Origin: RBG-16-66-20 sp052386675
Lineage (GTDB): Bacteria; Pseudomonadota; Gammaproteobacteria; Burkholderiales; SG8-39
Assembly: GCA_052386675.1 (NCBI GenBank)
Contig: JBQTJX010000043.1
Location: 68,931 to 132,930 of the forward strand
Length of the DNA stretch: 64,000 nt
Direction of reading: 5' to 3'
Part shown: piece by piece, positions 10,460 through 19,770 of the stretch
Position numbering within the stretch: the first letter of the stretch is position 1
Layout: every line of letters starts with the position of its first letter
The notes under the pieces: generated by a model
The model's input: only the letters and a program-made list of their open reading frames with translations
What the model was told of the DNA's origin: nothing
Databases searched by the model: none
Position numbers and translations under genes: made by a program

Positions 10460-11670
10460 ACCTGGAACGGCCGGAGCTCACGCCCGCTTCTCCGCGGCAG
10501 TTCGCCGCCGACTTCAGCGGAACCACTGCCGCGAGCGCGCTGGTCGCGTTCATCTTCGCCGCCTCCGGGCCGGTGGCGGTGATCCTCGCCGTGGGCGCGC
10601 GCGGCGGCCTCTCCGAATCCGACCTCGCCTCGTGGATCTTCGGCTCGTTCTTCGTCAACGGCGTGCTCAGCGTCGCCTTTTGCGCGCTCTACCGGCAGCC
10701 GCTGGTGTTCTTCTGGTCCATTCCCGGCGCGGTGCTGGTCGGACCGGCGCTGGGGCACCTGTCGTTCCAGGAAGTGATCGGCGCCTACCTCGCGACCGGC
10801 GTGCTGATGCTCGTGCTGGGCCTGTCGGGATGGGTCAGGCGCGCAATGGAGGCGGTGCCGATGCCCATCGTCATGGGCATGGTGGCGGGCGTGTTCCTCA
10901 GGTTCGGCCTCGACCTGGTCTATGCCATGCGGGACGAATTCCTGGTCGCGGCGCCGATGGTGGCGGCGTTCCTCGTCCTCAGCGTCTGGCACGCGGCCGG
11001 GAAGCGCATCCCGCCGCTGATCGGCGCGCTGGCTGCCGGCGCCGTGGCCATCGCCGTGCTGGGCAAGTTCAATCCAGGGGCCGGCGCGCTGTTCGGCTTC
11101 GCGTCGCCCAACTTCTACGCGCCGGTGTTTTCCTGGCAGGCGATGGTGGAGCTGGTGGTGCCGCTCGCGATCACGGTGCTGGTGGTGCAGAACGGGCAGG
11201 GCGTGGCGGTGCTCACCGCCGCGGGCCACAAGCCGCCCGTGAACGCGGTGGCCGCCGCCTGCGGCGCATGGTCGCTGCTGGTGGGCTTCGTGGGCACTGT
11301 GTCCACCTGCCTGACCGGGCCGGTGAACGCGATTATTTCGGCCTCGGGCGAGAAGCACCGCCATTACGCCGCGGGCATCGCCGTCGGCGTGCTCGCGCTC
11401 GCCTTCGGCGCGCTGTCGCCGTTCTTCACCCGGCTGCTGCTCGCCACACCCAAGGCCTTCATCGCCGCGCTGGCGGGCCTCGCCATGCTGCGCGTGCTGC
11501 AGACCGCGTTCAGCGTCTCTTTTGGCGGCAAGTTCACCCTGGGCGCGCTGGTCACCTTCCTGGTCACCGTGGCTGACGTGCCCATCCTCGGCATCGGCGC
11601 GGCGTTCTGGGGGCTGGTGTTCGGCTTCGCGGCGTCCTGGCTGCTCGAGCGCAAGGACTTCCAGAATTAG
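10456..11670 (+). CDS. BenE-family (benzoate/xanthine-type) proton symporter
   Basis: A 404-residue membrane protein with about 12 hydrophobic segments and the BenE pattern: FSIPGAVLVGPALGHLSF-type region, PMPIVMGMVAGVFLRFGLDL, and TCLTGPVNAIISASGEKHRHY. The start is taken as TTG 10456 because it overlaps the dctM stop (TTGA) and gives a complete N-terminus; no ATG is available before the transmembrane core. BenE proteins import benzoate or related aromatic acids with protons. Coming after a TRAP system and opposite an ACMSD-like decarboxylase, it probably serves the same catabolic substrate group. It is followed at once by the palindrome at 11692-11737. Confidence 0.85.
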   Translation: MNLERPELTPASPRQFAADFSGTTAASALVAFIFAASGPVAVILAVGARGGLSESDLASWIFGSFFVNGVLSVAFCALYRQPLVFFWSIPGAVLVGPALGHLSFQEVIGAYLATGVLMLVLGLSGWVRRAMEAVPMPIVMGMVAGVFLRFGLDLVYAMRDEFLVAAPMVAAFLVLSVWHAAGKRIPPLIGALAAGAVAIAVLGKFNPGAGALFGFASPNFYAPVFSWQAMVELVVPLAITVLVVQNGQGVAVLTAAGHKPPVNAVAAACGAWSLLVGFVGTVSTCLTGPVNAIISASGEKHRHYAAGIAVGVLALAFGALSPFFTRLLLATPKAFIAALAGLAMLRVLQTAFSVSFGGKFTLGALVTFLVTVADVPILGIGAAFWGLVFGFAASWLLERKDFQN

Positions 11671-11691
11671 TCAGAAATAGGCAGCAGAAAT

Positions 11692-11737
11692 AGGGACAGT
11701 CCACGATTTCCGGCGCCGGAAATCGTGGACTGTCCCT
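11692..11737. repeat. 46-bp perfect palindrome (REP-like), copy A
   Basis: The 23-bp half beginning AGGGACAGTCCACGATTT is followed directly by its exact reverse complement, so the element can fold into a long hairpin in DNA or RNA. It lies between the convergent ends of the BenE-like gene (11670) and the DUF3500 gene (11767) and is flanked by A-rich and T-rich tracts (GAAATA before, GTTTTCC repeats after). It could therefore also act as a bidirectional terminator. The half-site is closely related to the second element at 15360-15425. REP-like extragenic palindromes mobilised by RAYT transposases have this placement; no RAYT gene is in the window. Confidence 0.8.
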
Positions 11738-11766
11738 GTTTTCCTGTTTTCCTGCTTTCCTGGTCT

Positions 11767-12807
<1,041 letters not shown>

Positions 12808-12831
12808 GTCTGGATGCTAACGTAAGCGGAT

Positions 12832-14742
12832 ATGCGCAAATTCCCCCTCCTCGCTGCCCTGCTGCTGGCTTTGGCCGCGTCCCTGGCGAGCGCCCCGGCG
12901 GTGCTCCGCGCCGCTCCAGTCGTGACGGAACACGTCGAGGCCGAACTGGTCCGCGGCGGAGCGGTACGCGCCGGCGAACCGTTCACGGCGGCGCTGCGCC
13001 TGAAGGCGATCCCGCACTGGCACACCTACTGGCGCAATCCCGGCGATTCCGGCCAGCCGACTGCGATCGAGTGGAAGCTGCCGCCCGGCTGGACCGCGGG
13101 CCCGATCCAGTGGCCCAGGCCCGAACGCCTGCCCATCGGACCGTTGCTGAATTTCGGCTACGAAGGCGAGGTGCTGCTGCTCACTGATATCACGGTGCCC
13201 GCGGGTGCCGCGGTTCCGGCGGAGTTGCCTGCGTTCGCCACCTGGCTGGTGTGCAACGAGTCGCGCTGCGTGCCGGAGGAGGCCGAGCTCCGGCTCGAGT
13301 TGTCCGGGCCGGCGCCCTGGACACGCGCCATCGAGCGCGTGCGAGAGGCGCTGCCGGTGAAGGCGGCGACGCTGGGCGAATGGCGTCTCGCTGCGCGCGG
13401 CGAACCGGACAAGGTGGTGCTGCAGTTCACGCCGCCGCCGGCGTTCACGGTTGGCCGCCTCAGCTACTTCCCGTTCGACGAGGGCAGGATCCACAACCCC
13501 GGCGCGCAGGCGCTGACACGTGCGGGCGAGGGCTACGAGCTGGCGCTGCCGCGCTCGAAGCAGCCGGTCGGCGCGTTCACGCGGGTATCGGGACTGCTGG
13601 TGTCCGACCGGCATCCCCTTGCGGTGGAGATCAACGTCCCGGTGGCGGTGGCCGCTCCCTCGGGCGCCGCGCCCGGCCTCGCCGCCGCGCTGCTGTTCGC
13701 CTTCATCGGCGGCCTGATCCTCAATCTCATGCCCTGCGTGCTGCCGGTGCTGTCCATCAAGATCCTCGGATTTGCAGGTGGCGCCCGCGAACCACGCGCG
13801 ATGCGCGCGCACGGCGCGCTCTACGCGCTGGGCGTGGTGGTTTCATTCCTTGCCTTCGCCGGCCTGCTGGTCGCGTTGAAGTCGCTGGGCAGCGAGATTG
13901 GCTGGGGTTTCCAGTTGCAGTCACCGTGGTTCGTGGCGGGCCTCGCTTTGCTGTTCCTCGCGCTCGCGCTGAACCTCACGGGACTGTTCGAATTCGGCGC
14001 GCTGGTGCCCGCGCGGCTGGCGGGCGCCCAGCTGCGCCATCCGGGAGCCGACGCGTTTCTCACTGGCGTGCTTGCGGTGGCGGTGGCCTCGCCCTGCACG
14101 GCGCCGTTCATGGGCGCGGCGCTGGGCTACGCGCTCACCGAAGGCGCCGGCCCCGCGCTCGCGGTGTTCGCCGCGCTCGGGGTCGGCATGGCCTTGCCCT
14201 ATGTCGTGTTGTCGTGGAATCCGGCCTGGCTGCGCTGGGTGCCGAAGCCCGGGCGCTGGATGATCCGCTTCAAGCAGGCGCTGGCCATTCCGTTGTACGC
14301 CACCGTGCTCTGGCTGGGTTGGGTGTTCGCGCTGCAGACCGGACTGCTGGCGGGTGACGCGCAGGCGAAGCAGGCGGGCGCCTGGGAGGCATGGTCGGAA
14401 GCGCGAGTGGAGGCGCTCACGGCGCAGGGCCGGCCGGTGTTCGTGGATTTCACCGCCGCCTGGTGCGTCACCTGCCAGGTGAACAAGCAACTGGTGCTGC
14501 AGCGTCCGGACGCGGAGCGCCTGTTTCGCGAGCGCAAAGTGGCGCTGCTGCGCGCCGACTGGACCAGGCGCGATCCGGCCATCACCCGCGCGCTGGCCGC
14601 GCTGGGCCGCAACGGCGTGCCGGTCTACGTGGTCCATCGTCCCGGGCGCGAGCCCGAGCTCTTGCCTGAAATATTGACCCACGACATCCTGTTAACCGCG
14701 TTGACCCCATCGTCCAAACCCGATTCCCGAAAGGTGCCCTGA
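12832..14742 (+). CDS. DsbD/ScsB-like thiol:disulfide reductase
   Basis: A 636-residue inner-membrane electron carrier that moves reducing power from cytoplasmic thioredoxin to the periplasm. Domain order: signal peptide; N-terminal periplasmic domain with WHTYWRNPGDSG and a Cys pair (VCNESRCVPEEA); an eight-helix CcdA-like core with Cys302 (NLMPCVLPVLSIK) and Cys422 (ASPCTAPFMGA); and a C-terminal thioredoxin domain with W-C545-V-T-C548. All three cysteine pairs are intact. The N-terminal domain is larger than in E. coli DsbD and resembles ScsB. The redoxin gene follows after 1 nt, so the pair probably forms a periplasmic peroxide- or thiol-reducing pathway. Confidence 0.9.
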   Translation: MRKFPLLAALLLALAASLASAPAVLRAAPVVTEHVEAELVRGGAVRAGEPFTAALRLKAIPHWHTYWRNPGDSGQPTAIEWKLPPGWTAGPIQWPRPERLPIGPLLNFGYEGEVLLLTDITVPAGAAVPAELPAFATWLVCNESRCVPEEAELRLELSGPAPWTRAIERVREALPVKAATLGEWRLAARGEPDKVVLQFTPPPAFTVGRLSYFPFDEGRIHNPGAQALTRAGEGYELALPRSKQPVGAFTRVSGLLVSDRHPLAVEINVPVAVAAPSGAAPGLAAALLFAFIGGLILNLMPCVLPVLSIKILGFAGGAREPRAMRAHGALYALGVVVSFLAFAGLLVALKSLGSEIGWGFQLQSPWFVAGLALLFLALALNLTGLFEFGALVPARLAGAQLRHPGADAFLTGVLAVAVASPCTAPFMGAALGYALTEGAGPALAVFAALGVGMALPYVVLSWNPAWLRWVPKPGRWMIRFKQALAIPLYATVLWLGWVFALQTGLLAGDAQAKQAGAWEAWSEARVEALTAQGRPVFVDFTAAWCVTCQVNKQLVLQRPDAERLFRERKVALLRADWTRRDPAITRALAALGRNGVPVYVVHRPGREPELLPEILTHDILLTALTPSSKPDSRKVP

Positions 14743-14743
14743 C

Positions 14744-15346
14744 ATGACCAAGATCCTCGGCAGCATCCTGATTTCGCTGGCTTTTGCCTCCGGCCAGGCC
14801 GCAGCCGCACCGGCCGTGGGCCAGCCCGCACCCGATTTCACCCTGAGCGACGTGTCCGGCAAGCCGGTGAAGCTCTCGGACCAGAAGGGCAAGTTCGTGG
14901 TGCTGGAGTGGGTCAACCCGGAATGCCCCTACGTCCAGAAGCACTACAACAGCGCCAACATGCCCAACCTGCAGAAAGAGTTCGGCGCGAAGAGCGTGAC
15001 CTGGCTCGCCATCAACTCCACGCGCCAGGGGCATTCGGAGTTCAAGAGCCCGGAGGAAATGACGGCCTGGATGAAGAAGACGGGCGGCGCGCCCGCGGCG
15101 ACGCTGCTCGACCGCGACAGCAAGGTGGGCAAGCTGTACGGCGCGGTCACCACGCCGCACATGTACGTCATCGACCCCAAGGGCACGCTGGTGTATGTCG
15201 GCGCCATCGACGACAAGCGCTCCACGCGCGAGTCTGACGTGAAGACCGCGAAGAACTTCGTGCGCGTGGCGCTGGGCGAAGCGATGGCGGGCAAGCCGGT
15301 GTCCACCGCCAATACCAGCCCCTACGGATGCTCCATTAAATACTAG
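14744..15346 (+). CDS. Periplasmic redoxin (thioredoxin-fold, peroxiredoxin-like)
   Basis: A 200-residue exported protein: signal peptide ending ...SGQAAAAPA, then a redoxin domain starting VGQPAPDFTLSDVSGKPVKLSD. The active-site region WVNPECPYVQKHY has one Cys in a P-E-C-P context. This is neither the CxxC of TlpA nor the classic TxxC of Prx, and fits the DUF/AhpC-TSA periplasmic family. TPHMYVIDPKGTLVYVGAIDD is the conserved cis-Pro strand. A second Cys lies near the C-terminus (SPYGCSIKY). The gene is coupled to the DsbD-like reductase, which likely re-reduces it. The substrate is unknown. Confidence 0.85.
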   Translation: MTKILGSILISLAFASGQAAAAPAVGQPAPDFTLSDVSGKPVKLSDQKGKFVVLEWVNPECPYVQKHYNSANMPNLQKEFGAKSVTWLAINSTRQGHSEFKSPEEMTAWMKKTGGAPAATLLDRDSKVGKLYGAVTTPHMYVIDPKGTLVYVGAIDDKRSTRESDVKTAKNFVRVALGEAMAGKPVSTANTSPYGCSIKY

Positions 15347-15359
15347 CCCGGAAATCAGA

Positions 15360-15425
15360 AAATCAGGGACGGACCACGATTTCCGTGGATTTCCGTGGAT
15401 GGAAAACGTGGTCCGTCCCTGATTT
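15360..15425. repeat. Imperfect palindrome (REP-like), copy B
   Basis: Two 25-bp arms (15360-15384 and 15401-15425), complementary except for one position, flank a 16-bp loop; a 10-bp tandem duplication (TTCCGTGGAT twice) spans the end of the left arm and the loop. The arm core GGGACGGACCACGATTTCC is a variant of the half-site of the palindrome at 11692-11737. Like that copy, it fills the gap between two convergent genes, here the redoxin and the ACP-ligase fusion. A different palindrome (15433-15452) follows after 7 bp. Confidence 0.75.
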
Positions 15426-15432
15426 CCACTGT

Positions 15433-15452
15433 ATGTAACCGATCGGTTACAT
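15433..15452. repeat. 20-bp palindrome, copy 1 (overlaps a stop codon)
   Basis: The sequence is ATGTAACCGATCGGTTACAT, a perfect palindrome. Its TAA supplies the stop codon of the minus-strand ACP-ligase-acyltransferase gene, so part of the element is coding. As RNA it can form an 8-bp stem with a GATC loop; as DNA it has the size and symmetry of a TetR-type operator. Identical copies occur at 24709-24728 and within 48782-48809. Confidence 0.85.
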
Positions 15453-18275
15453 CCGGGACTGGCCGGCGGCGAGGTCCGGCTCGCCGCAGTGCCTGAGGAT
15501 CTCGGCGCGCACCTGGTCGCGCAGCGCCACTGCCGCCGCCCAGTCCGTGCCCTGCGGCGCGACGGGCTCGCATACCCGCACCGTGATCGCCGCCTTGCGC
15601 AGGTACCAGGTGCCGTCGCGCAGCACCGAGCGCACACCGCGCAACGCCACAGGCACCACCGGGATGCCCGCGGCGGCCGCGGCCTGGAAGGCGCCGGTGC
15701 GGAAGGCCATCAGGCCGGTATTGCGCGTGAGCGTGCCCTCCGGATACACGATGAGCGAGGCGCCGGCCTTGGCGGCCTCGACGAGTTCGCCGGCGTTCTC
15801 GGCGCTCTTCGCCACGTCGAAGCGCTCGACGAAGCGGGTGCCGAATCCGGCCAGCAGCCGGTGCATGAGCCAGCCGTCCTGGAACTCGCGCTTGGCGACG
15901 AAGGCCTGGCCGCGGTACTCCAGGAGCGCCAGCAGCACCAGCGGGTCGAGATAGCTGGTGTGGTTCACCGCCAGCACCACCGGCCGGTCGCGCGGGATGT
16001 TCTCCAGCCCGGTGGCCACCAGCGGGATGCCCGAGAGGCGAAAGAACCAGCGCGAGACGAAGCCGCCGACCTTCCAGCAGGCAGCGACGGGCGCGAGCAG
16101 CGCGGCGAGGAGCGCGAACGGGAACAGCAGCCCGAACACCAGGTAGGCGCGCAGCGAGAACGCGAGTCCGCCAACAGCGCGCGCGCCGCGGCGCAACTGC
16201 GGCGCGGCGCCGGCCAGCACGAGGCGCGCGAACTGCAGCCACACCGCGCCGCCCGCCACCGCCTGCGGCCCGCGCTCGTAGAACTCGCGCGCGGCGACGC
16301 GGCGGATCTTGCCGCTGGAGGTCTTGGGCACCGTGGCCGGCGGCGCGAGCACGATGTCGTCCGCCGGCGCCCCGATCAGGCTGACCGCGAGGTCGTTGAT
16401 CATGCGCTTCAGGTCATCGTGACGGGACGCGTCGCGGTCCTTCATCTCGGCCAGCACCACGACGCGTTCGGTCCCGCTCGCCGCGTCGCGGCTGCCGAAT
16501 ACGGCAACGCAGCCGCGCCGCACGCCGGCCAGGTCGCCCACCGCCTGCTCCAGTTCGTAGGGGCTGATGTTGCGACCGCCGCGGATGATGATGTCCTTCT
16601 CGCGGCCGGTGAGGAACAGGGTGCCGTCGGTGAGATAGGCGCGGTCGCCGGTGTTGACCCAGTCGCCGCTGCCGAACAGCGTCTTCGTCGCCTCCGGGTT
16701 GCGGTAGTAGCCCGAGGTGGACGAAGGGCCGCGGAACTGCAGCAGGCCTTCCTGCCGGTCGGGCAGTTCCAGGCCGGCCGCATCCACCACGCGGATGTCG
16801 TGGCCGGGAATCGGCGTCCCGCAGCCGATGACGATGAGGGGTGACGGGTCCGTTGGTTTTGCCTCTATTGCTTCTCCTGTGCGCGTGAAGCGCTCCCGGT
16901 CCAGGCGATCCGCGCGCCAGGGCGTGCCCGGCACGGTGATCGCCACGCCGACCGAGGACTCCGCCAGGCCGTAGGAGGGCGACAGGCAGTTCTTGCGCAG
17001 GCCCCACCTGGAAAAGCGCTGCTCGAACTGGACGATGGTGTCCGGGCTCACCGGCTCGGCGGCATTGAAGGCGAAGCGCCACGACGACAGGTCCAGGCCT
17101 TCCATGTCCTCGTCCGCGATCCGGCGCAGGCACAATTCGAAGGCGAAATTCGGACCCCCTGACATCGTGCCGCGGTGGCGATGGATGGCCCGCATCCAGC
17201 TTGCGGGCCGCGACAGGAACGCAAGCGGCGACATCAGCACCGTCGGGAAGCCGAGCACCAGCGAGGCGAAGTTGGCGCCGATGAGCCCAAGGTCGTGGTA
17301 CAGGGGCAGCCAGCTGACGAACACGTCCTCCGGGTTGGCGTTCACCGCCGCACCCATGGCGCGCACGTTGGCCATGAGGTTGGCGTGCGACAGCACCACG
17401 CCTTTGGGGTTTCCTGTCGAGCCCGAGGTGTACTGCAGGAAGCCCATGTCCCCGGGCTTCGGGCGCACGCGCGTGAAGCCGGCGCTGCTCCCTTCCAGGT
17501 CGGCAGGAACGAGCACCGTGCGCAGCGATTCCACCTGCGCGCGCAGCAGGTAGGCGAGCGGCTTCGCCTCGGGCACCGTGACCATGATGGTCGCGCCGGC
17601 GCTCTTGAGGATCCCGACGTGGCGCGACATGTGGTCTTCGATGGTCGTCAGCCGCGCCGGCGGGTACAGCGGCACCGGCACGCCGCCAGCGAGCAGCGCG
17701 CCATAGAAGCAGAAGAGGTACGCCTTGCCGGTGGGCAGCATGATCGCCACCATCTGCCCCGGTTGCAGGCCGGCGCGGTTCAACTGCGCGGCGTAGCCCA
17801 TGGCGCCGTCCCACAGCGCCTGGTAGCTGAGGGGGAACTCCTGCTGGTCCTCGTACATGAACACCGTGAGTCGGTCGGGCTGGCGTTCGACGTGGTATTC
17901 CAGCGCCTCGGTCAGCGTCGCCGCCTGCGCGTTGGTGGGTGCGGGCACGCCATGTGCCTGCACCAGGCTGGCGACGACGTTGTCCGCGGTCTTCGCTTCG
18001 TGGCCGACGCTGCCCAGCAGGAAGCGCAGCAGGTCGCGTGGCGACTCGCTGGTGGCGAGCGCCTGCTCGGGCAGGCTGGCGTTGAATGCCTTCTCGATGC
18101 GCAGCACCAGCTCGACGCGCGCCAGGCTGTCCAGGCCGAGGTCTTTCTCCAGCGAGGAATCGAGCGTAACGTGGGACCGGTGCGGTTCGACGTGCGGGCG
18201 CGCTTCCTTCGCCACCACCGCGACCAGCGCGAGCAGCTGGTCGGCGTCGATGACCGGCTTGGCGACGGCGTTCAT
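15447..18275 (-). CDS. Three-domain fusion: acyl carrier protein, AMP-dependent acyl ligase, PlsC-like acyltransferase
   Basis: A 942-residue protein. Residues about 15-90 form a phosphopantetheine carrier domain with the attachment Ser in DLGLDSLARVELVLR. Residues about 125-670 form a fatty acyl-AMP ligase-type adenylating domain: LQYTSGSTGNPKGVVLSHANL, FVSWLPLYHDLGLIG, SYGLAESSVGV, GDWVNTGDRAYL, and late GKIRRVAAREFY. Residues about 760-935 form a lysophospholipid-type acyltransferase with NHTSYLDPLVLL and VYPEGTLTRNTGL. Hydrophobic segments near 690-740 could anchor it to the membrane. The order suggests activation of a fatty acid, loading on the built-in carrier and transfer to a lipid acceptor in one polypeptide. 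The product is unknown. Its stop lies in the repeated palindrome. Confidence 0.88.
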   Translation of the reverse strand: MNAVAKPVIDADQLLALVAVVAKEARPHVEPHRSHVTLDSSLEKDLGLDSLARVELVLRIEKAFNASLPEQALATSESPRDLLRFLLGSVGHEAKTADNVVASLVQAHGVPAPTNAQAATLTEALEYHVERQPDRLTVFMYEDQQEFPLSYQALWDGAMGYAAQLNRAGLQPGQMVAIMLPTGKAYLFCFYGALLAGGVPVPLYPPARLTTIEDHMSRHVGILKSAGATIMVTVPEAKPLAYLLRAQVESLRTVLVPADLEGSSAGFTRVRPKPGDMGFLQYTSGSTGNPKGVVLSHANLMANVRAMGAAVNANPEDVFVSWLPLYHDLGLIGANFASLVLGFPTVLMSPLAFLSRPASWMRAIHRHRGTMSGGPNFAFELCLRRIADEDMEGLDLSSWRFAFNAAEPVSPDTIVQFEQRFSRWGLRKNCLSPSYGLAESSVGVAITVPGTPWRADRLDRERFTRTGEAIEAKPTDPSPLIVIGCGTPIPGHDIRVVDAAGLELPDRQEGLLQFRGPSSTSGYYRNPEATKTLFGSGDWVNTGDRAYLTDGTLFLTGREKDIIIRGGRNISPYELEQAVGDLAGVRRGCVAVFGSRDAASGTERVVVLAEMKDRDASRHDDLKRMINDLAVSLIGAPADDIVLAPPATVPKTSSGKIRRVAAREFYERGPQAVAGGAVWLQFARLVLAGAAPQLRRGARAVGGLAFSLRAYLVFGLLFPFALLAALLAPVAACWKVGGFVSRWFFRLSGIPLVATGLENIPRDRPVVLAVNHTSYLDPLVLLALLEYRGQAFVAKREFQDGWLMHRLLAGFGTRFVERFDVAKSAENAGELVEAAKAGASLIVYPEGTLTRNTGLMAFRTGAFQAAAAAGIPVVPVALRGVRSVLRDGTWYLRKAAITVRVCEPVAPQGTDWAAAVALRDQVRAEILRHCGEPDLAAGQSRM

Positions 18276-18399
18276 GGGCGGGGTGAGTGTACACGCGGCC
18301 GGAAAGTGAAACGCGTGCGGTGCAGCAGGCGTCCGCGGCGCGCGCGTCCATTAGAATGAATGCGTTCCCATTCCTGATCCGCTCCCGCCGCGAGGCCCG

Positions 18400-19770
18400 A
18401 TGGCGCCCGACCCGCTTTCCGCAGGGCCTTCTGCAGGCGTCCGCCTCGCGGGTTTCCTCGCCGCGTGCCGCTGGGAAGAACTTCCCGCCGCCGTGCGGCA
18501 CGAGGCGAAGCGTTCGCTGCTCAACTACTTCGCCGTGGCGCTGGCCGGCAGCCGGCAGCCCGCGGCCGACAAGGCGGCCGCCACGCTGGCGCCATTCTCC
18601 GGCGCGGCGCGGGCGCGCGTCATCGGCCGCAGCGAGCGCTTCGATACGCCCGGCGCCGCGTTCCTGAACGCGATGAACGCGAACGTGTTCGACTTCGACG
18701 ACACCCATCCGGGCACGATCATCCATCCCACCGCGCCGGTGGCGCCCGCGCTGTTCGCGCATGCGGAATCCGACGGGCTTTCGGGCCGGGACCTCCTGCT
18801 GGCGTTTGTCCTCGGCGTGGAAGCGGAATGCCGCATCGGCAACGCCATGGCGCGCAGCCACTACCGGCGCGGCTGGCACATCACCTCCACCTGCGGCGTG
18901 TTCGGCGCCGCCGCGGCAATGGGCAGGGTGCTCGGGCTGGACGCGCGGCAGATGAACTGGGCCTTCGGCAACGCCTCGGTGCAGGCCGGCGGCCTGGTGG
19001 AGACGCTGGGCACGATGGCCAAGAGCATCAGCGTCGGCAACGCGGCGCGTAACGGCATGCTGTCTGCGCTGCTCGCGCGGGAGGGCTTCTCCGGACCCGA
19101 CCATCCGCTCGACGGCGCGCGCGGCTACCTGCGGGTCGCGGATGACGCCCCGGACTTCGAGGCGCTGACGCGCGGACTTGGGTCCACCTGGGAGCTGCTC
19201 TCCAATACCTACAAGCCCTATCCGTGCGGCGTGGTGCTCAACCCGGTGCTCGAGGCCTGCATCGATCTTTCCTCGGACCCCGGCCTTTCCCTGGGCGAGA
19301 TCGAGCGAATCGAGATCGTCGGGCTGCCGCTGCTGCGCGAGCGCACCGACCGGCCCGGCGTGCGCAGCGGCCGCGAGGCGCAGGTGAGCGCGCAGCACGG
19401 CGTGCCCGTGGCGCTGTCGCGCGGCAAGGCTGGGCTGGAGGAATTCAGCGACGAGGCGGTGGCGGATCCCCGCCTGCGTGAACTGGGCGCGAAGGTCGCG
19501 TTCGTCGACGACGACAGCTACGCCGTCGATGCCGCGAAGGTGATCGTGCGCATGTCGAAGGGTCGCGTGCTGGAACGGCACGTGGCGCATGCGCGCGGCG
19601 GGATCGCGCGGCCGCTGTCCGACGCGGACCTGGAGAAAAAGCTCGCGGAACTGCTCCGCTTCAGCGGCGCGCGCCTCCACGCGCGGGCGCTCTGCGACGC
19701 CATCTGGGCGCTGGATGGCGCGGCGGACGCCGGCGCGGTGATGGCGCTCGCCTGTCCGGTCGCTGCGTGA
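18400..19770 (+). CDS. MmgE/PrpD family protein
   Basis: A 456-residue protein of the MmgE/PrpD family, whose characterised members are 2-methylcitrate dehydratase and cis-aconitate decarboxylase. Seen: VRHEAKRSLLNYFAVALAGS near the N-terminus, NANVFDFDDTHPGTIIHPTAPVAPAL with the conserved Asp-Asp-His, HITSTCGVFGAAAAMG, and YKPYPCGVVLNPVLEA. Length is normal. Nothing else of a methylcitrate cycle is nearby; instead an SDR gene overlaps its stop (GTGA) and a Bug receptor follows, a common betaproteobacterial arrangement for degrading an imported carboxylic acid. It is therefore probably not a true PrpD. Confidence 0.88.
   Translation: MAPDPLSAGPSAGVRLAGFLAACRWEELPAAVRHEAKRSLLNYFAVALAGSRQPAADKAAATLAPFSGAARARVIGRSERFDTPGAAFLNAMNANVFDFDDTHPGTIIHPTAPVAPALFAHAESDGLSGRDLLLAFVLGVEAECRIGNAMARSHYRRGWHITSTCGVFGAAAAMGRVLGLDARQMNWAFGNASVQAGGLVETLGTMAKSISVGNAARNGMLSALLAREGFSGPDHPLDGARGYLRVADDAPDFEALTRGLGSTWELLSNTYKPYPCGVVLNPVLEACIDLSSDPGLSLGEIERIEIVGLPLLRERTDRPGVRSGREAQVSAQHGVPVALSRGKAGLEEFSDEAVADPRLRELGAKVAFVDDDSYAVDAAKVIVRMSKGRVLERHVAHARGGIARPLSDADLEKKLAELLRFSGARLHARALCDAIWALDGAADAGAVMALACPVAA

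Noticed and set aside
16414..19680. A 1088-codon minus-strand frame across the ACP-ligase gene and the MmgE/PrpD gene
   Set aside because: It is out of frame with the ligase gene and antisense to MmgE/PrpD, with composition of Arg/Ala/Gly/Pro shadow translation. Both real genes explain the region.
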